Positions 33,730 through 42,529 are shown, numbered from the stretch's first letter. The stretch is 64,000 nucleotides of DNA from JALYXV01 sp963791545 (GCA_963791545.1 CAWBSR010000003.1:124001-188000), one strand, 5' to 3'. Numbers and translations: made by a program. The notes: a model not told the origin generated them from the sequence alone.

Positions 33730-34224
33730 ATGAAGAAGTTCACAACTGGCGTGGCGGCGGCGCTACTGGCCGGCGCCATGGCAATGACAGCATTCACGAG
33801 TCAAGCCTCGGCGCAGCCCGCGGGGGGCACCGAGCGGTTCACGATCATCCAGGCGAGCGAAAACGGTGGCAAAGTCATCGCAACCGGGGCGTTCACAGCT
33901 GTCGGCACCGACGTCGAGCAGCCGAGCAACGGGCCGTCCGCCACCTCGACCTTCGTGTTCCCGGACGGGACCATCACCGTGACCCGCACCGACAATCCCG
34001 GGGGGACGGGCGATTTCAATCCTGTCGCCTGTGTCGGTCATTTCACCAACACCGGCACCTATGTGCTCACCGGAGGCACCGGCGCCTACAGCGGCATCAG
34101 CGGTGGCGGCACCTACAGCTCCCGGGGGACAATGATCGCGGCCCGCACCCCGAGCGGTTGCGGCGACACGCCGATCGCGGTGTTCGGCGTCGGCCGGGCC
34201 CATGGCCCGGTCTCGTTCTCCTAG
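33730..34224 (+). CDS. Small secreted barrel-type protein A
   Basis: A 164-residue protein with a clear signal peptide (KKFTTGVAAALLAGAMAMTAFTSQASA, cleavage after ASA) and a mature domain of alternating strands: RFTIIQASENGGKVIATGAF, TSTFVFPDGTITVTRT, NTGTYVLTGGTGAYSGISG and GTYSSRGTMIAART. Two Cys (ACVG and SGCG) probably form a disulfide. The TGGTGAYSG pattern recalls allene-oxide-cyclase/dirigent-like barrels; the function in bacteria is unknown. A ribosome site (AGGAG) lies 8 nt upstream. It is followed 105 nt later by a kinase/regulator pair in the same direction, and homologues lie beside the other two-component pairs of the window. Confidence 0.75.
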   Translation: MKKFTTGVAAALLAGAMAMTAFTSQASAQPAGGTERFTIIQASENGGKVIATGAFTAVGTDVEQPSNGPSATSTFVFPDGTITVTRTDNPGGTGDFNPVACVGHFTNTGTYVLTGGTGAYSGISGGGTYSSRGTMIAARTPSGCGDTPIAVFGVGRAHGPVSFS

Positions 34225-34329
34225 GAACCGACCAGCCGGGCCGCTTCAACGGGCGGCCCGGCGACGCCCCTCACCGCCGACGGGCGTCTCAGTGGTTTGT
34301 ATCAATGCCGGTGTCTATGAAGGAGTGCC

Positions 34330-36501
34330 ATGAGCCCGAACGCTGATCCACATGCCCGTCGCCGCCCGAGCGCTCATGTCATTCCGGCACCGGGCCGGCA
34401 CCCTTCAATGGCGCCGTCCGCGTTATCGCAGCAAACTGGTCCCGTGCAGCCCGCCTCGGGGGAGGTCAGCGACAGCACCGGCGGGCGGCCCATCGTCGGG
34501 AGGCCTATCTGGTTGGCTCCGTCGCTGGTCGCAGCCATCGTCGTGACGACCTTGGCTCTGCCGCGCCTGCTGTCGTGGCCGGTCGTCCATTCCCACCCCT
34601 TGTTGATCCTCCCGGCCCTGCTGTTGCCCACGCTGGGCGTCTTCCTCACCACCCGGCGTTGCGGCGGCCTGGTCGGATGGCTCATCCTGGCCGGCGGGGT
34701 GGCGGAGTTTGTCACCGGCGCCTTGTTCCCCGACGCCCGACACGTTGCCCCTCACGACACCACGGCAGCCTGGTTGGGTGTCATCTCGGGCGTCTGCGGG
34801 ACCCAGGCGCTGGTGGCGCTGGCCGCGGTGGTGCCCCTGTTCCCCAACGGCCGGTTACCCGGACCCAAGTGGCGGCCGCTGATGGCGGCGGCGACCGCCG
34901 CCTCGGCCCTGTTCGCCGTGACCATGGCGACCCCATGGGACGGCAGCGGGCCCTGCCACCAAGGGACCTGCGACAGAACCGGGCATTCGCTGGCCAACCC
35001 GATTGGCCTGGGCGCGCTGCGCCCGCTCGGAGCCCTGTTCACGGTGGCCATGCTGTTGGTGGCGGCGGTGGTGGCGGGCGGCGTGGCGGCCCTGGTGGTG
35101 CGCTGGCGGCGCGGTGCTCCCGGTGAACGCACCCAGTTGGCCTGGCTGCTGTGGGCTGTCGGGGTGAGTGCCGCCTTTACCGCGGTGGGCCACGTGATCC
35201 TGGCCTTTTCCTACCGGTCGTGGCTCGACAACATCCTCGTCGTCCCGTGGGGCCTGTTGGTGCCGTTGGCCATCGCGATCGCGGTTTCGCGTTTCCGGCT
35301 CTACGACATCGATCTGGTCGTCAGCCGCTCCCTGACCTACGGGACGCTGATCATCGCGCTGGCCGCCATCTATGCCGCCACCGTGGCCACAGCGGGGACC
35401 CTGGCGGCGGGGGCGTTGCCCTCGCTGGCGGCCGCGGTGCTGGTCGCGCTGTGCCTGGCGCCGCTGCGCGACCGGCTGCAGCGGGCCGCCAACCGGCTGG
35501 TGTACGGCCAGCGCGACGAGCCCTACCAGGCGCTGGCCAGCCTGGCGGCCCGTCTCGAGGGCCAGATCCCCCCCGCCGAGGTGGTCGACGCCGTAGTCGA
35601 GGGGGTGGCCGCCGCCCTGCGACTGCCCTATGTCGCCCTGAGCGTCCCCCGGCCCGGGCAGCGGGCCCTGATGGCCGCCCATGGCGAAGCGGGCGGCGAC
35701 GTCTTCGAAGTCGAATTGGTCCATCGCGACGAGGCCGTCGGCCGCCTCACCGTGTCGGCCGATCGCGGCCAACGCCTCCGGAATCGGGAGCAGCGCCTGC
35801 TGCGGGACCTGGCCCGCCAAGCCGCCACGGTCATCGCTGCCGCCCGCCTCTCCGTCGAGCTGCAGGAGTCCCGGGACCGACTGGCGGCGGTGCGCGAGCA
35901 GGAACGCCGACGGATATGGAGCGAGCTACACGACGGTCTCGGCCCGCTGCTCACGGGTGTGTCGTTCGGCCTGGAGGCGGCCCGCAACCAGGTGAACGGC
36001 TACCCGCCGGCCGAGCAGCTGCTGGGCGAGTTGGGCGGCCAGGTACGCGACGCTATCGGCGACGTCCGCCGGATGGTCCAAGAGCTGCGCCCGCCGGCGC
36101 TGGCCGAACACGGCTTGGCAGTCGCAGTCGACCGCCAAGCCGCCGCCCTGGCCCATGCCGCCGGGTTCGACGCCCGCGTCGACACCAGCGGCCGGTTCGA
36201 ACAGCTGCCCGCCCCGCTGGAACTCGCTGCCTACCGAATAGCCACCGAAGCCATCACCAACGCCGCCCGCCACGGCCAACCCAGACGGGTCACGGTCCAC
36301 CTCGATGTCACCGACGACGCCCTGACCGTCGAGGTCGCCGATGACGGCATCGGCCTACCCGACGGCCACCAGCCCGGCGGAGGACTCGCCACCATGCGCC
36401 AACGAGCCGCCGAGCTGGGCGGCACCTGCACCATCACCGGCCGGCCCGGCGGCGGCACCGTCGTGGCCGCCACCTTGCCCCGCAACGGCCATGAGCGCTG
36501 A
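34330..36501 (+). CDS. NarL-type sensor histidine kinase with GAF-like domain
   Basis: A 723-residue membrane kinase. Residues about 60-375 hold about nine hydrophobic helices. A GAF-like region follows (EPYQALASLAARLEGQI to QAATVIAAARLSVEL, about 395-510). The HisKA_3 segment ERRRIWSELHDGLGPLLTG has the phospho-His at about 534, and the HATPase_c has N-box TEAITNAARHGQPR, DDGIGLPDG and GGGLATMRQRA. The membrane part probably senses an envelope signal. GGAG lies 5 nt before the ATG. It overlaps the regulator gene by 11 nt, which makes the pairing secure. Confidence 0.92.
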   Translation: MSPNADPHARRRPSAHVIPAPGRHPSMAPSALSQQTGPVQPASGEVSDSTGGRPIVGRPIWLAPSLVAAIVVTTLALPRLLSWPVVHSHPLLILPALLLPTLGVFLTTRRCGGLVGWLILAGGVAEFVTGALFPDARHVAPHDTTAAWLGVISGVCGTQALVALAAVVPLFPNGRLPGPKWRPLMAAATAASALFAVTMATPWDGSGPCHQGTCDRTGHSLANPIGLGALRPLGALFTVAMLLVAAVVAGGVAALVVRWRRGAPGERTQLAWLLWAVGVSAAFTAVGHVILAFSYRSWLDNILVVPWGLLVPLAIAIAVSRFRLYDIDLVVSRSLTYGTLIIALAAIYAATVATAGTLAAGALPSLAAAVLVALCLAPLRDRLQRAANRLVYGQRDEPYQALASLAARLEGQIPPAEVVDAVVEGVAAALRLPYVALSVPRPGQRALMAAHGEAGGDVFEVELVHRDEAVGRLTVSADRGQRLRNREQRLLRDLARQAATVIAAARLSVELQESRDRLAAVREQERRRIWSELHDGLGPLLTGVSFGLEAARNQVNGYPPAEQLLGELGGQVRDAIGDVRRMVQELRPPALAEHGLAVAVDRQAAALAHAAGFDARVDTSGRFEQLPAPLELAAYRIATEAITNAARHGQPRRVTVHLDVTDDALTVEVADDGIGLPDGHQPGGGLATMRQRAAELGGTCTITGRPGGGTVVAATLPRNGHER

Positions 36502-37144
36502 GCATCCCGTCCGGGTCCTCATCGTCGACGACCACCCCGTGGTCCGCTCCGGGCTGCGCGCCCTGCTGCAATCCACACCGGGCTACGACGTTGTGGGTGA
36601 GGCGGGCGATGGGCGCCAGGCGATCACCATTGCGCTCGACTCCAACCCCGACGTCATCGTCATGGACCTCTACCTGCCCGAACTGGACGGCGTGGCCGCC
36701 ACCCGCGAGATCATGTGCCACCAGCCCGCCCCCGCCATCTTGATGTTGACGATGGCCGACGACGACACCTCCCTGGTCGACGCCCTGAACGCCGGTGCCC
36801 GGGGCTACATCCTCAAAGGGTCGCAGCCCTCCGAGCTGCTCCGTGCCATCCAGACCGTCGTCGAAGGCGAAGCCGTCATCACCGGCCAAATGGCGGCCCG
36901 GCTCCCCGCCCTGATCGCTTCCAAACCCCGCGGGATCCCACGGGCACTCACTCATCTCACCGAACGCGAAACCGAGATCCTCGACCTCATCGCCCACGGC
37001 CACCCCAACCCCACCATCGCTCGACGACTCGGCATCCGGCCCAAAACCGTCCGAAATCACGTCAGCAACATCTTCACCAAACTCGGCGTCGACAACCGCA
37101 CAGCAGCAATCCGTTTAGCCCGAGACCAAGGGCTCGGCACCTAG
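36491..37144 (+). CDS. NarL/LuxR-family response regulator
   Basis: A 217-residue regulator. The receiver domain has the acidic pair in VLIVDDHPVVRSG, the phospho-Asp at about residue 59 (VIVMDLYLPELDG), a Thr in LMLTMADDD and Lys in GYILKGSQPSELL. The C-terminal GerE helix-turn-helix reads LTERETEILDLIAHGHPNPTIA and KTVRNHVSNIFTKLGVDNRTAA. ATG at 36491 lies within the last codons of the kinase gene (ATGAGCGCTGA). It is expected to bind paired half-sites as a dimer; the GGGAC array at 33597 is a candidate target. Confidence 0.93.
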   Translation: MSAEHPVRVLIVDDHPVVRSGLRALLQSTPGYDVVGEAGDGRQAITIALDSNPDVIVMDLYLPELDGVAATREIMCHQPAPAILMLTMADDDTSLVDALNAGARGYILKGSQPSELLRAIQTVVEGEAVITGQMAARLPALIASKPRGIPRALTHLTERETEILDLIAHGHPNPTIARRLGIRPKTVRNHVSNIFTKLGVDNRTAAIRLARDQGLGT

Positions 37145-37198
37145 CGAGGAGCTTGCATCGACCATGGCTGAAAGTAGTCCTGAACGTATGTTCCCGTG

Positions 37199-37240
37199 GC
37201 GCGTCTTTGAGGAGGAATCCGCTGGCGCCGGCGCGCCCCC
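37199..37240 (-). pseudogene. Response-regulator gene fragment
   Basis: On the minus strand this segment encodes AGASGFLLKDAPRE, the receiver-domain segment containing the conserved Lys. It is almost identical at DNA level (about 36 bases, one mismatch) to 43138-43175 in the response regulator gene at 42800. Nothing before or after continues the domain. It sits in the 361-bp gap between the regulator at 36491 and the O-methyltransferase and looks like a recombination leftover. Confidence 0.55.
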
Positions 37241-37293
37241 GGCTGCGACCCCCCCGCGGACGGCGCGTTGTCGGGCGATTGGAGCGCATCGCC

Positions 37294-37366
37294 GGATGAT
37301 CCTGAGCGGTCGGTAGCCCGCCAGTTCGCCGATCATCCTAGAGTGGTTCGGGGTTGTCACCGAACC
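37294..37366. promoter_or_regulatory. Inverted repeats upstream of the O-methyltransferase
   Basis: GGATGATC (37294-37301) and GATCATCC (37331-37338) form an 8-bp inverted repeat with a 29-base spacer. Just after it GGTTCGG (37345-37351) and CCGAACC (37360-37366) form a second, tighter one. Both precede the methyltransferase start at 37506 and could be operators or a leader hairpin. No regulator gene is adjacent, so the assignment is open. Confidence 0.3.
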
Positions 37367-37505
37367 GACCGACGATGGGTGTTTGGGGTCCGTGACGGTG
37401 TTGGAGCTGGAGCCGTCCTGACTCCTGCACTGCATTCTGGGTACTGGTTGCGTGCCGTCACAACCTCCCTTACGGTGAGGCCACCGTCCCAGGGGGGCTG
37501 CGCCG

Positions 37506-38549
37506 ATGACTGCGACCGTTTCTCCGAATTCGCCAGAGCCCGCGTCGTCGCAGATGCTGAAGATGCTCAACGCCTTTCTGACTGTTCAGGCCCTTCACGT
37601 GGCGGCTGCGCTCGGCCTGGCCGACCGGCTGGCCGACGGACCTCGAAGCGCTGACGAGCTTGCGAGCGAGAACGGCGCCGACCCCGCTTCCCTCTACCGA
37701 TTGATGCGGATGCTCACGGGCCTCGGCGTGCTGAGCGAGGAAGCAGACGGGCAGTTCGCGCTCGCCCCGCTGGGTGAGACTCTGCGGAGCGATGTTGCTG
37801 ATTCCGTGCGGGACTGGGCCATATTCGTAGGCGCGCCCGAGATGTGGGAGGTGTGGGCGGGGCTGCACGGCAGCGTGATGACTGGAGAAGCGGCCTTCCC
37901 TCGCGTCCACGGCGCCGCGATGTGGGATTACATGGCCGAGCACCCACACCTTGGGGCCGCGTTCAACCGCTGGATGACCCGCCAATCGGACCAGCACAAT
38001 GCGGCCCTTGTCGCGGGCTACGACTTCTCGGCCTTCGGCCTGCTGGCCGACATCGGCGGTGGCCAGGGATCGACGCTGGCTGCGATCTTGCAGGCGAATC
38101 CTTCCCTACGCGGCGTCCTGATCGACTTGCCTGCGGTTGTGGAGGACCAGTCTCGGCTGCGAATGGCAGGCGTGGAAGACAGATGCGAAGCTATCGGCGG
38201 CGACATGTTCCAAGACGTCCCCCTCCACGCCGACGCGTATCTCATCAAGCGGGTGTTGATGGACTGGGGCGACGAACAGGCCACTGCGATCCTTCGCAAC
38301 TGCGTGACTGCGATGGCAGAGGACGGAAAGGTGCTCGTCGTCGAAATGGTCCTCGCGCCGGGCAACGATCCGAGCCCCGGCAAGCCCTTCGACCTCCTAA
38401 TGCTGCTCAACCAACCGGGTGGCCGTATCCGGACGAAAGCCGAGTTCCACCAACTGTTCGCTGCGTCCGGCTTGCGGCTGACCCGGGTTCTCTCGACCGC
38501 CTCACAGAACTGCATCCTGGAGGGTGTATCCACCGATCCCACCCGCTGA
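37506..38549 (+). CDS. O-methyltransferase (PF00891-type)
   Basis: A 347-residue protein of the plant/actinobacterial small-molecule O-methyltransferase type. An N-terminal helical dimerisation domain (LKMLNAFLTVQALHVAAALG, LYRLMRMLTGLGVL) is followed by a SAM-binding domain with LLADIGGGQGSTLAAIL, GVLIDLPAVVED, the acidic GGDMFQDVPLHADAYLIKR and HDW-like LMDWGDEQATAILRNC holding the usual catalytic region. The His of HDW is replaced (MDWGDE), so the catalytic base should be checked. The family methylates phenolic or polyketide hydroxyls. No biosynthetic partner is nearby; it may belong to a resistance or secondary-metabolite function. Confidence 0.82.
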   Translation: MTATVSPNSPEPASSQMLKMLNAFLTVQALHVAAALGLADRLADGPRSADELASENGADPASLYRLMRMLTGLGVLSEEADGQFALAPLGETLRSDVADSVRDWAIFVGAPEMWEVWAGLHGSVMTGEAAFPRVHGAAMWDYMAEHPHLGAAFNRWMTRQSDQHNAALVAGYDFSAFGLLADIGGGQGSTLAAILQANPSLRGVLIDLPAVVEDQSRLRMAGVEDRCEAIGGDMFQDVPLHADAYLIKRVLMDWGDEQATAILRNCVTAMAEDGKVLVVEMVLAPGNDPSPGKPFDLLMLLNQPGGRIRTKAEFHQLFAASGLRLTRVLSTASQNCILEGVSTDPTR

Positions 38550-38599
38550 TCGTCGCTGTCGACACCAGCGAGACCCGTGCGCCCGCCGTTGTCGTGGAA

Positions 38600-38804
38600 C
38601 GCTCCTCTCGATCCGTCGAAGGCGCAGCCGACCCGAAGCGAACAGCAACTCGGGCTGGCGGCGGCCGGTCCGCCCGAAGCCGGTGTCGACGTCGAAGAGG
38701 GCGAACCGACGGTCTCCTCGAGCCCGGCACCCGTGCGCTCCGCTACTTGGAGCAGCTCACCCTGCAGACTTGACCGGGTAGCGCCACATCTCGGCGACCC
38801 TCAC
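38600..38804 (-). pseudogene. MOSC-domain protein N-terminal remnant
   Basis: From a GTG at 38804 the minus strand reads VRVAEMWRYPVKSAG, then a stop. In shifted frames it continues GELLQVAERTGAG and, after a second shift, GDRRFALFDVDTGFG followed by RTGRRQPELLFASGRL. This order is the N-terminal beta-barrel of MOSC proteins (molybdenum cofactor sulfurase C-terminal type). At least two indels break the frame, and the MOSC catalytic part is missing because the methyltransferase gene ends at 38549. It is a clear remnant. Confidence 0.6.
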
Positions 38805-39104
38805 GTCGGTGGATGCATGCGGCTCAGCGTCTCCCCGACACCCAGGAGCGCCTGTCCGGGAATCTCGAGTTCTGCGGGATCGCCCAGCGAGAAGATGCCG
38901 CCAGGGCCGACGGGGGGACCGCCGATCACGAGGCGGTTGGCCATGGCGGCCATGGGGAGGTTTGCCGGGCCACGAAACGGCGGACAGAGTCAGCCCGATG
39001 ATCGGTCGTCTTGCACAAAATCCAGCCAACCTGGGCCCCGTGAGCCACATTGTGCACTCCACCTTTTTCCGGTCGAGGGCACGCCAATGATCCCTAACAG
39101 TGGG
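38805..39104. other. Gene-poor stretch
   Basis: No reading frame with recognisable coding character or motif was found on either strand. The region lies between the MOSC remnant and a doubtful ORF that starts near 39105, in the accessory zone rich in fragments. Confidence 0.45.
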
Positions 39105-39535
39105 TCAGCAGGTGGATGGCGGGCCACAGATCGGCCACCCGGGATCGGGGACGTCGACGCGGAGAGAACCGTCAGCGGAGACACAGATAGAAGTTCGCCA
39201 ACAACCCCATCCCAGCGACACCTTCAAACCCATCCGTTCGCCATGTCCAGGCCGTAGCGGTCCAAGGGTGGTCTCGACGGTGACATTGCGGTGAGCGAGG
39301 CCGCACATCACCACATGCACCGGGACGCCGGCCACGAGAAGCGATGTCGCATGGGATTGTGTCGGAACCAATAGGGCGTCCACCCGGCTGGCATCGCCGG
39401 GTCGAGACGGGCTTTCAGGGAGCTGTCGATGGCGTAGCCGGTCTCGGCTCGCAGCGCCCTGAACTGCTCCCTGTGGGAGACGTATACGGACACCAGATCG
39501 ACGTCCTCAGGTAGCGCGAGGGTCCGATTCCCCCG
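39105..39535 (-). pseudogene. Unrecognised, possibly frameshifted ORF
   Basis: Two overlapping minus-strand frames have fair codon use. One reads LPEDVDLVSVYVSHREQF and LRAETGYAIDSSLKARLD; after the shared AMPAG region the other continues LLVPTQSHATSLLVAGVPV and LAHRNVTVETTLG to a stop at 39105. They could be one gene with an indel near 39380. I do not recognise a family. It lies downstream of and overlaps the end of the response regulator at 39507. Confidence 0.22.
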
Positions 39536-40211
39536 ACTTCGGGTGGTCGCGGTCACCGCCGGGCTCGACGAGACCGGACTCGTATGCAACGACGACGGCT
39601 TGGACTCGGTCTCGGAGCCCGAGTTTCATGAGGATTCGGGCTACGTGGGTTTTGACGGTGCTTTCGCTGAGGTGGAGCTCGTGGCCGATCTCGGTGTTGG
39701 AGAGGCCTTTGGCGATCAGGGTGAGGACGGTGATCTCGCGTTCGGTGAGTGCCTTCAGCTGGTTCGGGATCCCGGTGATGGCGGGCGGTGGCCGGTGACA
39801 GAACTGCTCGATGAGACGGCGGGTGACTGCTGGGGCCAGCAGGGCTTCGCCTCCTGCGACGGTACGTATTGCGTCGGTCAGCTGGCCTTGGCGGACGTCT
39901 TTGAGCAAGAAGCCGCTGGCCCCGGCGCGCAACGACTGGTAGAGGTAGTCGTCGCGATCGAAGGTGGTGAGCATCAGGATACGGGGGGCGGGCTTATCGG
40001 TGAGTATCCGACGGGTCGCTTCGATTCCGTCCAGTCCGGGCATGCGGATGTCCATGAGTACGACGTCGGGGCGCAACCGGCGGCTGGCCTCGATGGCCTC
40101 GATCCCGTCGGCGGCGTCGCCGACCACCTCGATGTCGCCCTCCCGGTCGATCAGGGCCCGGAAGCCGTCGCGGACCAACGCCTGGTCGTCGGCGATAAGC
40201 ACCCGGATCAT
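39507..40211 (-). CDS. NarL/LuxR-family response regulator
   Basis: A 234-residue regulator. Receiver features are VLIADDQALVRDG, phospho-Asp at about residue 54 (VVLMDIRMPGLDG), LMLTTFDRDDYLY and the Lys in GASGFLLKDVRQ. The GerE domain is LTEREITVLTLIAKGLSNTEIG with HLSESTVKTHVARILMKLGLRDR. This is the DesR/LiaR-like subtype that partners small HisKA_3 kinases. It overlaps the kinase gene upstream by four bases (ATGA at 40208-40211). The extended C-terminus (about 20 residues, Asp/Pro-rich) is not conserved in character. Confidence 0.93.
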   Translation of the reverse strand: MIRVLIADDQALVRDGFRALIDREGDIEVVGDAADGIEAIEASRRLRPDVVLMDIRMPGLDGIEATRRILTDKPAPRILMLTTFDRDDYLYQSLRAGASGFLLKDVRQGQLTDAIRTVAGGEALLAPAVTRRLIEQFCHRPPPAITGIPNQLKALTEREITVLTLIAKGLSNTEIGHELHLSESTVKTHVARILMKLGLRDRVQAVVVAYESGLVEPGGDRDHPKSGESDPRAT

Positions 40212-41380
40212 GTCAGCGCCGACTCCAACGGCAGGCTGGCGTGGACCGCGAAGCCACCGTCGTGGCGGGGGCCGACGGCCAGGGTGCCTCCGTATAGGGC
40301 GGTCCGTTCCCGCATGCCGACCAACCCGTTGCCGCCCCGGGGACTGATGTCAGGCGCCGTCGAAGCGCCATTGCTCACCTCGAGGTCGACCGCCGTGTCC
40401 TGATATGTGACCTGTACCTTCACGGTGGCGCCCGGGGCGTGGTTGACGGCGTTGGTGAGCGCCTCCTGGGCCAGCCGGTACAGGGTCAGACCGACGCCGG
40501 CGGGCAGGGGCCGTACTTTGCCGGCGATCTCCAAGTCGACGTGGACTCCGGCGTCGGCGACGCCTGCCACCAGGGCGGGCAGCGAATCGACGCCGGGTTG
40601 GGGGCCGAGGTCACCTCGGTCCCCCCCGTCGTCGCCGATGGCCACCAGGCGGCGCATGTCGGCCAGGGCTTGGCGGGCGATTTCTTCGATCGCGCCTACC
40701 CGGGTGCGTGTTGAAGCGATGTTTCGGTCGTCGAGTTCGCCGAGCGTGGCTACCGCCTGAACTATCACCACGCTCACGCTGTGGGCGATCACGTCGTGGA
40801 GTTCACGGGCGATGCGGGCCCGCTCCGCGGCCACCGCGGCGCGGGCCAGCTCGTCGCGCTGTCGGGCGTGATCGGCGACCTCGATTTCCAGGGTTTGAAG
40901 GCGAACAGTCCGAGCCCGGATGAACCGCCCCGCGGTCGAGACGAGCAGGAGCATCGCATAGCCACTCAGGACCTGAGACCACCGGTTCACTGTCGTGGGA
41001 TCGCGGACGTCGTGCACGATGAGGGTCCCCAGGATGAGAGCGAAGCCGGCCACGGCACGGTCGAAGCGGAGCTCATAGCGGGCGACGGTGTAGGCGGCGA
41101 TGACTAGGAGCACGAATCCGACGAAGGTGCCGGTACCGCGACCGTAAAGGGCTTCGGCGGCCCCGCCGACCACCCAGACCCACAGCAACAGCCACGGGTG
41201 AGCCCGGCGCCACAGCACCGGAACGGTAACGACAACCCACAACGGAACCCACACCGCCGGGTGCGGGATGATGCGGCCGCGGCCGGGGACGAGATACTGC
41301 TGCTCGCCCCACACGAGCAAGAGCAGCCACAGTCCGACGTCATAGAGCGGCGGTCGCCACCAAGCTGTGCGTGTCGTCAC
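40208..41380 (-). CDS. DesK/LiaS-like sensor histidine kinase
   Basis: A 390-residue kinase with about five or six N-terminal helices (residues 10-155) and no large sensor domain. A coiled segment ERARIARELHDVIAHSVSV has the phospho-His at about 195, and the HATPase_c has LAQEALTNAVNHAPGA, SNGASTAPDISPRGGNGL and GMRERTALYGG. The short membrane sensor suggests detection of membrane or wall stress. GTG at 41380 is the start. It is divergent from the secreted barrel gene B at 41623, with a putative operator between them. Confidence 0.92.
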   Translation of the reverse strand: MTTRTAWWRPPLYDVGLWLLLLVWGEQQYLVPGRGRIIPHPAVWVPLWVVVTVPVLWRRAHPWLLLWVWVVGGAAEALYGRGTGTFVGFVLLVIAAYTVARYELRFDRAVAGFALILGTLIVHDVRDPTTVNRWSQVLSGYAMLLLVSTAGRFIRARTVRLQTLEIEVADHARQRDELARAAVAAERARIARELHDVIAHSVSVVIVQAVATLGELDDRNIASTRTRVGAIEEIARQALADMRRLVAIGDDGGDRGDLGPQPGVDSLPALVAGVADAGVHVDLEIAGKVRPLPAGVGLTLYRLAQEALTNAVNHAPGATVKVQVTYQDTAVDLEVSNGASTAPDISPRGGNGLVGMRERTALYGGTLAVGPRHDGGFAVHASLPLESALT

Positions 41381-41536
41381 AGCCGGACGGTAGCGCCCAA
41401 GTCGATCCCGCGACGTCGGCTTCAGGGATGATCGTCGTCGTCCTCAAGGCCCGACCTGTCGAGCCTTTCGGCCAACCTCACCACCCCATCTGGCCGGCAC
41501 CGTCGTCATGGCCGGCGACCACGACGGCACCTGAGA

Positions 41537-41573
41537 GGGACGACGGCGGCATCCGAGCTGTGGACAATGTCCC
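41537..41573. promoter_or_regulatory. GGGAC/GTCCC-type sites upstream of barrel gene B
   Basis: GGGAC (41537-41541) precedes the palindrome GGACAATGTCC (41562-41572), which is GGAC-N3-GTCC. The three-base centre equals the GGGAC-N3-GTCCC site at 33597. The palindrome ends 51 bp before the ATG of barrel gene B and lies in the divergent region with the kinase at 41380. Probably a site for the same class of regulator; not demonstrated. Confidence 0.4.
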
Positions 41574-41622
41574 TCGAAGCCGCCCGATAACACCGTCGGC
41601 GCACAAGCAAAGGACCAGATCC

Positions 41623-42081
41623 ATGAGAAATAGACTCGCTGTCGCCGTAGCCGTCGTCGCCCTCGCGGGCGTCGGTGCCGGTGGCGTCGCCGGCGCAGCC
41701 AGCCGGGACGCAAGCAGCCCCAAGACCATCGTCCTGGCGGCCCACCAAACCGACCTCGCCTCGGGTGTCCACTCCGGGACTCCCGATTCGGTGATTCCCG
41801 GCGACACAATCGTCATTCGCCAACAACTGCGCAGCACCGCCGGACGCGACGCGGGCTCTGCGACCATCACCTGCACGGTCGCATTTCAAGGACTGTTCGC
41901 CTGCCAGGGCGACCTCGATCTCAGCGGTCGGGGCCATATCGAGATCCAGGGGGTAACCCAGCAAGGGCCGTCCGATCTGGCCGTCACCGGAGGCACCGGC
42001 CAGTTCGACCGCGCCGCCGGTCAAGCCACTCTCGTCGGCGGCGGCAACGTCGACCAACAGCTCACCATCCACCTGCGATAG
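41623..42081 (+). CDS. Small secreted barrel-type protein B
   Basis: A 152-residue protein with a signal peptide (RNRLAVAVAVVALAGVGAGGVAGAAS) and a mature all-beta domain: PGDTIVIRQQL, GSATITCTVAFQGLFACQGDLDL, RGHIEIQGV, SDLAVTGGTGQFDRAAG and QATLVGGG. The TGGTGQFDRAAG turn is that of dirigent/allene-oxide-cyclase-like barrels. Two Cys (ITCTV and FACQG) sit differently from those in protein A. AAGGA lies about 10 nt before the ATG at 41623. It pairs divergently with the kinase/regulator pair at 39.5-41.4 kb. Function unknown. Confidence 0.72.
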   Translation: MRNRLAVAVAVVALAGVGAGGVAGAASRDASSPKTIVLAAHQTDLASGVHSGTPDSVIPGDTIVIRQQLRSTAGRDAGSATITCTVAFQGLFACQGDLDLSGRGHIEIQGVTQQGPSDLAVTGGTGQFDRAAGQATLVGGGNVDQQLTIHLR

Positions 42082-42239
42082 GGGCAGCATCCCATTCCCG
42101 CCACACGCTGAATCCGGGCAGGCCCGTAGCCCAACCACGGACCTGCCCGCCCAACAGCCCCGGCAGCGCCCACCGGCCCGGCGGCTCCGGTCGGGCGTCT
42201 GCCGGCGCCATCCGCCTGATCGCGGTAACAAGCTCTGGC

Positions 42240-42529
42240 TCCGCGCCGCGAACCAAGATCGGTGAGCATGCTCGGGCTTGCTCGTTGATGAGCGCCGCCA
42301 CATCGCCGCCGACCAGGATGGTCTCGGGTGCCCCAGAGCTCTTCGTCTGCTGGTAGCGCAGGTTGGCCACGGCGTCGCCGGTGTCGTCGTTGGCGAGCCC
42401 TCGGACGGCCAGCAGCGTGCTGTCGTCGAGCATGAGGATCTCGCTGGCCCGCCGGCCGATCAGGGCCTGGTGAGCCATATCCGCATGTTGAGGGGTCGCC
42501 GAGGACAAGGCTGCGGCGCCACCCGGCAT
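42240..42529 (-). pseudogene. Tyrosine recombinase (integrase) fragment
   Basis: The minus strand encodes LIGRRASEILMLDDSTLL, then ANLRYQQTKSSGAPETILV and DVAALINEQARA. GRRxSEIL with the first catalytic Arg, and LRYQQTK..GAP.TILV, are characteristic of a group of actinobacterial tyrosine recombinases. The later catalytic HxxR and Tyr are missing and the frame becomes unconvincing after about 42270. It is therefore a fragment of a mobile-element gene. Between it and 42800 (plus strand included) I see nothing recognisable. Confidence 0.45.
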
